A stretch of DNA of 10,236 bases, taken from NCBI GenBank assembly GCA_027451565.1, contig DAIDJC010000105.1, positions 1 to 10,236 on the forward strand, written 5' to 3'. The translations under genes were made by a program, and so were the position numbers. Under the pieces are notes generated by a model. That model made no database searches. It was not told the origin of the DNA and saw nothing but the letters and a program-made list of their open reading frames with translations. This document shows, piece by piece, positions 1 to 6,747 of this stretch (position 1 is its first letter; each line of letters begins with the position of its first letter). Source of the DNA: Limisphaerales bacterium (GTDB lineage Bacteria; Verrucomicrobiota; Verrucomicrobiia; Limisphaerales; UBA11358).

Positions 1-1101
1 CCCAAGCACCGCCACGCGCCGACCTTGAAAGGGCAGCTCGCATAGGGTGTCCAAGGCGGCAATCATCGAGTCTGTATTGGCATTGTAGGCATCATCCAGC
101 ACCCGGACGCCATGGGCTTCCCAATACTCCATGCGCATCCGCGGCGGCGCGCAGGAGGCCAGGCCCCGGGCCATATCAGCATATTTTAGACCAAGATTCC
201 CGGCGGCGGCAATGGCCAGTGCCGCATTCCAGACCTGGTGTTTACCCAGTAAATTCACCCTATACTCCCCATTGCACGATTCCAGGGGTCCTGTCATGCG
301 GAAAGTGGCTCCCCCTTTGTCCAGCCGTACCCGGGATACCCGCCATTCGTTGGCACGCCCCAACCCAACCCGAACCACACGGGCTTGGCTGCGCCCCGCC
401 AGCCGGTCCGCAGTCTCGGTATCCCCATTCAAAAACAAAACCCCGCCTGATGGCAGCAATTCGGCCAGCCACCCCTCCTCTTTCAACACCCCCTCCAAAT
501 CCCCAAAATGTTCCAGATGCTCGCGGCCTATGTTGGTAATGATCCCCATGAGCGGAGACGCCATCCGCACCAGGGGCTCAATCTCTCCCGGATGATTCGT
601 GCCCACCTCCAGGACTGCGGCGCGGTGTCCCGCATCCAGGCGCATCAGGGTCAAAGGCACGCCTATGTCATTGTTGAAGCTCTCCTCACTCCACAGTGTG
701 GGCATGACCTGCCGGAGTATTGAGGCCAGCAATTCCTTGGTGGTGGTTTTGCCGTTGGACCCACCCACGGCTACGATCGGCACATCAAAATCCCGGCGGT
801 AGGCCGCCGCCAGCCGGCCCAGCATTTTTCGAGTATCATCCACCGCCAGCACGGCGCAACCAGACCCCGGCGCAAGTGACGGTTCCCTGCCCCGCTCCAC
901 CAACACTGCGGAAGCTTTGGAAATCACTTCAGGCAAATAATCGTGCGCATCGTGCTTTTCCCCGCGCAGGGCCACGAAAAGATCACCCTCACGGACCCGG
1001 CGCGAGTCCGTGCAAAGATTGGCCACGCAGGCTTCCGGCCGTCCGGAGATCAACTCCGCCCCGCCAGCCTCCGCCACATATTTGAGGGTTCTGGATTCCA
1101 C
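1..1101 (-). CDS. murF: UDP-N-acetylmuramoyl-tripeptide--D-alanyl-D-alanine ligase MurF, C-terminus cut off by window edge
   Basis: Cytoplasmic Mur ligase that adds D-Ala-D-Ala to the UDP-MurNAc-tripeptide with ATP, the last cytoplasmic step of the peptidoglycan stem peptide. The frame is open for 367 codons to the window edge. Seen in order: an N-terminal uridine-binding-type domain with CTDSRRVREGDLFVAL (about residues 26-41), the ATP loop GGSNGKTTT (113-121), SFNNDIGVPLTL (142-152 region), TNIGREHLEHFG (189-200), GKHQVWNAALAI (286-297) and LDDAYNANTDSM (335-346). DDAYNAN and TNIG.EHLE.FG mark MurF rather than MurE or MurC/D. The start is taken as GTG at 1101: a stop lies in frame just upstream and no ATG is available; ribosome binding is weak (only GAGAG about 20 bases away). 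It follows ftsI by 32 bases. Oddities: the usual NPDS reads NTDS, and the position normally holding the active-site carbamylated lysine appears to be E209. Confidence 0.95.
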   Translation of the reverse strand, partial: MESRTLKYVAEAGGAELISGRPEACVANLCTDSRRVREGDLFVALRGEKHDAHDYLPEVISKASAVLVERGREPSLAPGSGCAVLAVDDTRKMLGRLAAAYRRDFDVPIVAVGGSNGKTTTKELLASILRQVMPTLWSEESFNNDIGVPLTLMRLDAGHRAAVLEVGTNHPGEIEPLVRMASPLMGIITNIGREHLEHFGDLEGVLKEEGWLAELLPSGGVLFLNGDTETADRLAGRSQARVVRVGLGRANEWRVSRVRLDKGGATFRMTGPLESCNGEYRVNLLGKHQVWNAALAIAAAGNLGLKYADMARGLASCAPPRMRMEYWEAHGVRVLDDAYNANTDSMIAALDTLCELPFQGRRVAVLG

Positions 1102-1133
1102 AGTTATTTCAAATTCGCGCTCTCAGCCCACGG

Positions 1134-3029
1134 TCAAGGATTGAACCGGTGCGACAAATGGGATTCCGCCACCAAGGGTTCCCGATTGGTCATTCGTTCC
1201 GGATCCGGGGGAATGTTAAAATAACTGGCACAATGCTCGGCCACATCCTTGAACACGGGTCCGCACACCTTGCCCCCGTAATAACCCTCCTGAGGCTCAT
1301 CCATCACGATGGATATGCAAAGCTGGGGGTCATCGGCAGGGAAAAACCCGATGAATGACGAGAAGTATTTCCCGGGCACATAAGCCCCATGCTCAGCCTT
1401 TTGGGCCGTGCCAGTCTTGCCTGCCACCACGTAATCCGCCAGGGCCGCCCCCTCCGCCGTTCCGTCCTTGGTCACCACGGTTTTCAAAGCCTCGATCATT
1501 TGCCGGCAGGTCGCATCCCCCACCACCTGCCGGATGCGCGATGGCAAATATTGCTGCACCAACCCTTGATTATGCCGTTGGATGCGGTTGATGATCATGG
1601 GGTGCATCAGCCAGCCATGGTTTGCAATGGCGCACATGGCCATGACCATTTGCAACCGTGTCACCGCCACTCCATGCCCCATGGGAATCTGGACGATGGA
1701 AACCTTGCTCCAGTCCCGCACCGGATATAAAAACCCCCTGGCCTCCCCGGGCAGGGTGATGTCTGTGCGCTGCCCAAACCCGTAATTCCAGGCAAAATTG
1801 TACAAATCCTGGGCGCCCAGCCGCAGGCCGATTTTTGCAGCCCCAATGTTGGAGGATTTGGTAATGATGCCTTCCGTGGTTAAAATGCCAAAAGGTTCGT
1901 GATCGTGCAGCACCCTTCCCGCGTAGGCAAAATGCCCGTGCTCACAATCAAACGTGTCCGTCAGCCGCACCACCCCCCTCTCCAAGGCCCCGGATACCAC
2001 CACGATTTTAAAAGTGGACCCAGGCTCCATCACGTCGGTGATCAGGCGGTTTCGAGTCTCCGCCGAAATGGTTGAGAGGTTGTTCGGATCAAAGTTGGGC
2101 ATCGAAGCCATGGCAAGAATTTCGCCCGTGGACGGACGCACCACAATGCCAGTCACACTTTTTGGATGATGATCCGTCATGGCGCGTTGAAGGGCATTCT
2201 CCAGGAATAACTGCACCCCGGAATCCAGGGTCAGAGCCACATCCAACCCGTCCTCTGCTGGAACATCCTCGTCCCTCAGCGAAACCAATTCACGCTGGGC
2301 ACGGTCAATTTCAGTGACCCTCCAGCCTGGAACCCCGGTGAGTGTGGCATTCATGGTCTGCTCGATCCCGTCCCTGCCAATAAGCTGGCTCACGTCGTGG
2401 TCCTGAAATAGTTGATCTTGCATTCCGCAAAAGCCCAAAACCTGGCCGGCAAGCGCCCCATTGGGGTAATTACGCCGTTGTTGAGTTTCCGCAAAAATGG
2501 CGCTTTCCCGGATCCATTGATACCGTTGGCGATCCTGTCGGGATAGCTTGGAAAATGGCGCTCCAAAATCCAGATTGGTCATGGCGGCATGGATTTGCTG
2601 CCATGTTTCCTCCGAAACCCCCTGGGCCAGCCGCACGTAGTGAACTTCATTGGTCACCATGCGGCCTTGGGCGTCACGACCCATGGTCCGTGCGGGCGAG
2701 AGTTTTTGCTTTAAAATCTCGAACGGCACATTCAGGTATCCCTGCAGTTCATGAGCCACCACCGGCGCCATGTCGCCGATCAGGGAGGGGTCTGCACAAA
2801 CGGTGCGCACTTCCACCGTGATGGCCATCGGCGAATTATTGATGTCCACAATATCCCCGCGCCTTGGCGCCTCCCAATAGGCGCGATGCGTGTTGGCATC
2901 CGCAAGCCGTGACAACTCCTCGTGTCGGCAGGCCTGCAATTGCACCAGCCGCATGGCCAGCGCCACAAATGCGAGACTGACCAGCACCACAGTCACCCAC
3001 GCACGGTTGTTTTTAGAATTCCAGTTCAT
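1134..3029 (-). CDS. ftsI: Septal peptidoglycan transpeptidase FtsI (penicillin-binding protein 3, class B PBP)
   Basis: Inner-membrane D,D-transpeptidase that cross-links septal peptidoglycan in the divisome. The 631 residues begin with a short cytoplasmic tail and a single membrane anchor (about 11-31), then a PBP dimerisation domain (about 50-250, with RRGDIVDINN at 56-65 in place of the usual RG.I.DRNG), then the transpeptidase domain. The three catalytic motifs are intact: S338-T-F-K341, S392-S-N394 and K538-T-G540. No PASTA domain is seen, and a tail of about 25 residues follows the catalytic domain. The ATG at 3029 is directly preceded by an in-frame TAA, so the start is forced upstream; there is no close Shine-Dalgarno, but GAGAGGAA lies about 31 bases upstream, inside the 67-base gap after ftsL. 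Position in the dcw cluster favours FtsI over the elongation paralogue PBP2. Confidence 0.96.
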   Translation of the reverse strand: MNWNSKNNRAWVTVVLVSLAFVALAMRLVQLQACRHEELSRLADANTHRAYWEAPRRGDIVDINNSPMAITVEVRTVCADPSLIGDMAPVVAHELQGYLNVPFEILKQKLSPARTMGRDAQGRMVTNEVHYVRLAQGVSEETWQQIHAAMTNLDFGAPFSKLSRQDRQRYQWIRESAIFAETQQRRNYPNGALAGQVLGFCGMQDQLFQDHDVSQLIGRDGIEQTMNATLTGVPGWRVTEIDRAQRELVSLRDEDVPAEDGLDVALTLDSGVQLFLENALQRAMTDHHPKSVTGIVVRPSTGEILAMASMPNFDPNNLSTISAETRNRLITDVMEPGSTFKIVVVSGALERGVVRLTDTFDCEHGHFAYAGRVLHDHEPFGILTTEGIITKSSNIGAAKIGLRLGAQDLYNFAWNYGFGQRTDITLPGEARGFLYPVRDWSKVSIVQIPMGHGVAVTRLQMVMAMCAIANHGWLMHPMIINRIQRHNQGLVQQYLPSRIRQVVGDATCRQMIEALKTVVTKDGTAEGAALADYVVAGKTGTAQKAEHGAYVPGKYFSSFIGFFPADDPQLCISIVMDEPQEGYYGGKVCGPVFKDVAEHCASYFNIPPDPERMTNREPLVAESHLSHRFNP

Positions 3030-3096
3030 TTACCCGGGGCCGTCCGCCCGTGGCGATCGGTTCCTCTCCGACAGCGACACGAGCGGCGGCCCAAAA

Positions 3097-3474
3097 TCAA
3101 TTCCCCACCCCGGTCTTGCCAGCCACACGGCCAGCCCATTGCCGTCCGCCTGGCGGCAACACTCCCGGATCCGATATCCACACCATCTGGTCAGGCTGCA
3201 CCGGCCCCAAGTCCAGCTTCAGTTGGGTCACACGCTCGGCAATCATTTTTTGAGACGCCAGCAGATATTCCTGGTCCCGCAGCGCTTCATTGTCCTCCCG
3301 CAATTGCTCCAGTTTTTTTTCATGGTCTGATATTTGCCGCCCCAGGTTGAAAATCAGGTTTTTCTGCCAGACGTAAAACACCGCCAGCGTGCAAATAAAA
3401 GAGCAAATCAAAAAGACCTTGATGAGAGGTCCCAGCGCCAGGTTGGTCGTTTTTTTTGTCCGCAGTTTTGGCAT
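3097..3474 (-). CDS. ftsL: FtsL-like cell division protein (bitopic, coiled coil)
   Basis: A 125-residue small bitopic membrane protein in the canonical ftsL place between rsmH and ftsI. A basic N-terminus (KLRTKK) is followed by one hydrophobic segment (about 17-36) and then a charged heptad-like stretch (about 42-85, with HEKKLEQLREDNEALRDQEY) expected to form the periplasmic coiled coil through which FtsL pairs with FtsB/DivIC and activates FtsWI. The last 35 residues are Gly/Pro-rich and show no known domain. A good ribosome site, GGAG, sits 5 bases before the ATG at 3474. FtsL sequences diverge strongly, so the call rests on topology, length and gene order rather than on conserved residues; an FtsB/DivIC-type protein is the alternative. 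Confidence 0.8.
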   Translation of the reverse strand: MPKLRTKKTTNLALGPLIKVFLICSFICTLAVFYVWQKNLIFNLGRQISDHEKKLEQLREDNEALRDQEYLLASQKMIAERVTQLKLDLGPVQPDQMVWISDPGVLPPGGRQWAGRVAGKTGVGN

Positions 3475-3505
3475 GTTTCTCCGGTATTTTCAGTTTATCC
3501 CACAA

Positions 3506-4459
3506 TTAAGCCCCGGTTGAATCGCCACCGGTTTTTTCCAGGACCCGCAACTGGGCGCTTCGCGCACGCGGGTTGTCCTGCAATTCCGCCTCGCCTGGAA
3601 GGATGGCCTTTCGCTCCACCCACCGCAGTTCCGGGGTAACCGGAATCCGCAACTCAGGCACATCCACATCCCCTTCAAAACGATAATCGCGGCAGCGATC
3701 CCGTCCAAAATCCTTCACCACGCGGTCCTCCAGGGAGTGGAAGGTGATCACAGCCAGACGCCCGCCCGGACGCAACAGGCCGGTCAATAAACCCAGCCCC
3801 CGCCGCAATGAACCCAATTCATCATTCACCGCCAGGCGCAAACCTTGAAAAACCCGGGTGGCTGGATGGGATTTGCGGCCCCTCCGCGGACTTACCCGCT
3901 CCACCAAGCCAGCCAGTTGCAACGTGCTCTGAATGGGCCGCACCAAACGCTCCCGCACCACGGCCCGGGCCAGTCGCCGCGAATCCCGCTCGCCACCCAG
4001 CTCCCAAAAAATCGCCGCCAACCGCTCCTCGCTCTCCTGATTCACCAAGTCAGCCGCAGTGAGCGCCTGCCGGTCATCCATCCGCATGTCCAATGGCCCG
4101 TCCGCCTGAAAACTAAATCCGCGCTCCCCCCGGTCAAGTTGCGGCGAACTCACTCCCAAGTCCAACAAGACGCCGTCGCATGCCCCGGGAGGCACCCAGC
4201 CCGCCAAATCTTCAAAATTACCACGCCTGATCTCAAACCGTCCCGCAAAATTCTGCTCCAGCCGCCTTTGCGCCGCCTCAACCGCGTCGCCATCGCGATC
4301 GCACCCATACAGCCATCCAGTCGGCGAACTCGCGGCCAGCATTTGCTCCGCGTGACCAGCTCCACCGAGCGTCCCGTCTGCGTAGCGCCCGCCCGGGCGC
4401 GGATTCAACGCGGCCAGAACCTCCGCCATCAGCACCGGCTTGTGTGTAAACGCGTGCAC
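3506..4459 (-). CDS. rsmH: 16S rRNA (cytosine(1402)-N(4))-methyltransferase RsmH (MraW)
   Basis: SAM-dependent methyltransferase that N4-methylates C1402 in the decoding centre of 16S rRNA; a standard dcw member. All family motifs are present over 317 residues, the usual length: HKPVLMAEVL (6-15), SAM loop DGTLGGAGHA (28-37), acidic CDRD (53-56), LLDLGVSSPQLD (98-109), GFSF (114-117), GPLDMRMD (121-128), HPATRVFQGLRLAVNDEL (198-215), ITFHSLEDRVVK (238-249) and NPRARSAQLR (296-305). The start is GTG at 4459; the nearby ATG at 4466 is out of frame. An AAGGA overlaps the TAA stop of the preceding gene about 12 bases upstream, which suggests translational coupling to it. The preceding gene ends in this same reading frame, separated only by TAA and five sense codons. 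Confidence 0.97.
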   Translation of the reverse strand: MHAFTHKPVLMAEVLAALNPRPGGRYADGTLGGAGHAEQMLAASSPTGWLYGCDRDGDAVEAAQRRLEQNFAGRFEIRRGNFEDLAGWVPPGACDGVLLDLGVSSPQLDRGERGFSFQADGPLDMRMDDRQALTAADLVNQESEERLAAIFWELGGERDSRRLARAVVRERLVRPIQSTLQLAGLVERVSPRRGRKSHPATRVFQGLRLAVNDELGSLRRGLGLLTGLLRPGGRLAVITFHSLEDRVVKDFGRDRCRDYRFEGDVDVPELRIPVTPELRWVERKAILPGEAELQDNPRARSAQLRVLEKTGGDSTGA

Positions 4460-4474
4460 TGCGCATCGGTTTCC

Positions 4475-5002
4475 TTAAACGATTTCCACCCGCCCGTCCC
4501 CAAGCATTTCCAACTCCACATTCTCCATCCGACGCCCCCGCCCGGATACCAGATCCGGCAGTTCCATCGGCATCAATGACCTCGATTTCACCGGCACCAT
4601 CTCCACATCCGCGTCCAAAAGGTCGTTCTGCATTACTTTGACCGCCTGAAGCGACAATTCCTCCTGCACCGGCCTGGAAGCCTGTACCGGCGCCGGTTCC
4701 GGTCCACGAAACGGATTCAGGCGTTCAGCCCAAACCCGCACCCCGGTTTTGGAAACGCCTCTTTCAGGCACATTGGATGGCCGCAGAGCAGCCCCAGAAG
4801 CCGGAACGGCTTTTTCGACCTTTTCAACCGGCGGCGCCACGGCAGACATCTCCTGCTGTGCAACTCCCGCGGGCTTGACCAAAAACGGATTGCGGTCGGT
4901 GTTGAATTTCGGGAGGTGATACCTTTTGTTCTCGCGATAGCAAACCTCACCACGTCCACTCAAAAAACTTCTCCCCACTGCCAGCCATTTTCCAAGATTC
5001 AT
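4475..5002 (-). CDS. Unrecognised 175-residue protein encoded between mraZ and rsmH
   Basis: I do not recognise this protein. It is tightly packed in the dcw operon: 14 bases after the mraZ stop and 15 before the rsmH start, with GGAG 8 bases before its ATG at 5002, so it looks like a real translated gene. It opens with MNLGKWLAVGRSFLSGRGE and a short basic segment with a YRENKRYHLPKFN stretch (about 22-34). A Pro/Ala/Val-rich, probably disordered middle (about 40-115) follows, then a charged tail containing VKVMQNDLLDADVEMVPVKS (about 120-140). A short motif occurs twice, as DRNPF (about 36-40) and RLNPF (about 94-98). There is no signal peptide, no clear membrane segment and no catalytic signature. 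The layout, with short conserved-looking ends joined by a low-complexity linker, suits an adaptor or binding protein; that is inference. Operon position suggests a link to division or envelope synthesis. Confidence 0.8.
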   Translation of the reverse strand: MNLGKWLAVGRSFLSGRGEVCYRENKRYHLPKFNTDRNPFLVKPAGVAQQEMSAVAPPVEKVEKAVPASGAALRPSNVPERGVSKTGVRVWAERLNPFRGPEPAPVQASRPVQEELSLQAVKVMQNDLLDADVEMVPVKSRSLMPMELPDLVSGRGRRMENVELEMLGDGRVEIV

Positions 5003-5016
5003 AGTTTTCTCCGAGG

Positions 5017-5469
5017 TTATTCCATCAATTCAAAGGCCTTCGGTGACAACATCGCATCGAGAGCCTCCACTTGTTCATACCGGTTGGGGCTCCAGATCTC
5101 AAACCGGTCAATCATCCCCACCAGCACCGCTTCGTTTTTAATCCCGGCCGCCGCCGCCATGTCGTCTGGCAGACAGATTCGACCGCTCTTGTCCAAGGCC
5201 ACCTGCACCGATTTACTTCCTACAAACCGCTTCAAAATGCCCTTGGCCGGATCCCCATTCGGCATGGCATCAATGTCCGCCGCCAGTTTTGCCATCCGGT
5301 CCGCAGGCAATACCCTCAAACATGTCCCCGCCTGATGCTTGGGCCAGATCATCAGCGTTAACTCCACCCCCTCTTCCTCAGGCCGCCATTTGGCCGGTAT
5401 TTGAACACGACGCTTCTCATCAACCCCATGCCGGAAGGTTGAATTGTAGTAAATCGTCGCCGCACTCAT
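5017..5469 (-). CDS. mraZ: Transcriptional regulator MraZ, first gene of the dcw operon
   Basis: DNA-binding regulator of the dcw operon, made of two AbrB/SpoVT-like halves that assemble into a ring and bind repeated TGGG boxes upstream of mraZ (family knowledge). From the ATG at 5469 the protein has 150 residues, the usual length. The first half carries FRHGVDEKRRVQIPAKWR (12-29) and the second ALDKSGRICLPDDM (91-104) followed by GIKNEAVLVGMIDRFEIW (109-126). The first half has DEKRR where DxKGR is typical. The frame stays open to an ATG at 5529, but that start would lie inside the operator boxes and upstream of the predicted transcription start; the chosen ATG has GGTGG about 7 bases upstream and places the NSTFRHG stretch near the N-terminus, as in the family. 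Confidence 0.93.
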   Translation of the reverse strand: MSAATIYYNSTFRHGVDEKRRVQIPAKWRPEEEGVELTLMIWPKHQAGTCLRVLPADRMAKLAADIDAMPNGDPAKGILKRFVGSKSVQVALDKSGRICLPDDMAAAAGIKNEAVLVGMIDRFEIWSPNRYEQVEALDAMLSPKAFELME

Positions 5470-5503
5470 GTTATCCACCGGGTTTTTAAAAACTGGGTTT
5501 TCA

Positions 5504-5538
5504 CCCCACAACGACCCATTTTTACCCATTTTAACCCA
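5504..5538 (-). promoter_or_regulatory. MraZ operator: four TGGGK boxes at 10-base period
   Basis: Read on the minus strand, four boxes follow one another: TGGGT (5538-5534), TGGGT (5528-5524), TGGGT (5518-5514) and TGGGG (5508-5504), separated by 5-base spacers TAAAA, AAAAA and CGTTG. Direct TGGGN repeats with 5-base spacing are the established binding site of MraZ in enterobacteria and mycoplasmas. The boxes end 34 bases before the mraZ ATG and lie across the predicted -10 region and start point, so binding should block transcription: negative autoregulation of the dcw operon. The array is seen directly; its function follows from the family. Confidence 0.9.
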
Positions 5539-5548
5539 CTTTAGTCAA
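5519..5548 (-). promoter_or_regulatory. Candidate sigma-70-type promoter of the mraZ/dcw operon
   Basis: On the minus strand TTGACT (5548-5543) matches the -35 consensus at five of six positions; after an 18-base spacer comes TAAAAA (5524-5519) as a weaker -10. A start point near 5512 would give a leader of about 43 bases before the mraZ ATG. The elements interleave with the first three MraZ boxes, as expected for a self-repressed promoter. The -10 is poor, and promoter consensus in this phylum is not well known to me. Confidence 0.5.
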
Positions 5549-5673
5549 TAGAAAACTCACCCTTTTTAGCACATTTATTGGAAAGTTATTCACAATTCAT
5601 TGGTTCCCGCCTCCGCAACTACCGTTTTGTCTTCCGCATTGTCTTTGCCCCCCTCCAACCTTTAGGTTCTGGC

Positions 5674-6747
5674 ATGCGTACGGCTGATTTCTCGTTTCCC
5701 TTGCCTTCCGACCTCATTGCACAGGTCCCCGCCGCACGCCGTGATCTCTCCCGGCTCATGGTTCTTCATCGCCAATCCGGCTCGTTGGATCATCGTCATT
5801 TTCAGGATTTTCCCGGCTATTTGAATGCCGGCGATGTGCTGGTGGTAAACAATTCAAAGGTCATTCCTGCACGGCTCAAGGCTCGAAATGAGCGAACAAG
5901 CGGTCTCTTTGAGGTGTTTCTTTTGGAGGAATTCATCAAAAACCAATGGTGGTGCATGGTCCGCCCCGGAAAAAAAGCGCCGGTGGGCGCCCGTATCCAG
6001 CTTCTCACCCGGTCTGGGGAGTCTTCCCCCATTTCCGGTTTGGTTTCAAAGGTGAATGAATCGGGTCATCGTCTTTTGGAATGGTCCGGGGTGCCGGATC
6101 TGGGGGCGGTTTTGGATGAATATGGATCTATTCCCCTGCCGCCCTACATTGCCCGTCCGGAAGTTCGCGAGGAGGATTCTGAGCGTTATCAAACGGTCTA
6201 TGCGGGGCCTCAGGGATCCTTGGCAGCGCCCACGGCGGGGCTTCATTTCACATCGGAATTACTACGCCAAATTCAGGCCGGGGGGGTCTCTGTCTGCCAC
6301 GTCACATTGCATGTGGGCGCCGGCACTTTTCTACCGGTCAAGACGGACTTGGTTGCAGACCACACAATGCATTCGGAACGTTTTGAAATAGGCCCGGAGA
6401 CGGCGGAAACCATCACCCGCGCGAAGCATTCCGGGAAAAAGGTGGTTGCGGTGGGCACCACCGTCACCCGCGCCTTGGAGGCTTGCGCCCGCGAAAATCA
6501 GGGCCGGGTATGCCCTTTCAAGGGAGCTACAAGGATTTTTTTATACCCGCCAGCCATTTTCCAGGTGGTGGACGCGCTCCTCACCAATTTTCATCTTCCT
6601 GAATCCACCCTGCTCATGCTGGCAAGCGCCTTTGCCGCGCCCGGGCATTCTGATCGTGGGAGGGAACACATGCTTTCCGCCTACGCTGAGGCGGTAAAAC
6701 AGCGCTACAGGTTTTTCAGCTATGGCGATGCCATGCTCATTTTATGA
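5674..6747 (+). CDS. queA: S-adenosylmethionine:tRNA ribosyltransferase-isomerase QueA
   Basis: Transfers and isomerises the ribose of SAM onto preQ1 at position 34 of tRNAs with GUN anticodons, giving epoxyqueuosine, the penultimate step of queuosine synthesis. The 357-residue protein shows the family motifs: F.F.LP.DLIAQ.P (6-19), GDVLVVNNSKVIPARL (53-68), YGSIPLPPYI (150-159), QGSLAAPTAGLHFT (180-193), LHVGAGTFLPV (212-222), VGTTVTRALE (260-269), TNFHLPESTL (304-313) and the C-terminal YRFFSYGDAM (345-354). The ATG at 5674 is chosen because MRTADFSFPLP matches the usual N-terminus; the frame is open to a TTG at 5578, which would add 32 unusual residues. The ribosome site is weak (AGGT about 10 bases upstream). 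It is divergent from mraZ, shares a roughly 200-base control region with it, and overlaps the next gene by ATGA. Confidence 0.97.
   Translation: MRTADFSFPLPSDLIAQVPAARRDLSRLMVLHRQSGSLDHRHFQDFPGYLNAGDVLVVNNSKVIPARLKARNERTSGLFEVFLLEEFIKNQWWCMVRPGKKAPVGARIQLLTRSGESSPISGLVSKVNESGHRLLEWSGVPDLGAVLDEYGSIPLPPYIARPEVREEDSERYQTVYAGPQGSLAAPTAGLHFTSELLRQIQAGGVSVCHVTLHVGAGTFLPVKTDLVADHTMHSERFEIGPETAETITRAKHSGKKVVAVGTTVTRALEACARENQGRVCPFKGATRIFLYPPAIFQVVDALLTNFHLPESTLLMLASAFAAPGHSDRGREHMLSAYAEAVKQRYRFFSYGDAMLIL

Noticed and set aside
131..595. 154-codon plus-strand frame across murF
   Set aside because: Antisense shadow of murF, whose conserved motifs are intact on the minus strand.
3845..4579. 244-codon plus-strand frame across rsmH
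   Set aside because: Antisense to rsmH, which has every family motif; the product is Pro/His/Arg-rich with no domain.
5578..5673. N-terminal extension of queA from a TTG
   Set aside because: The 32 extra residues do not resemble QueA; the ATG at 5674 gives the family N-terminus and length.
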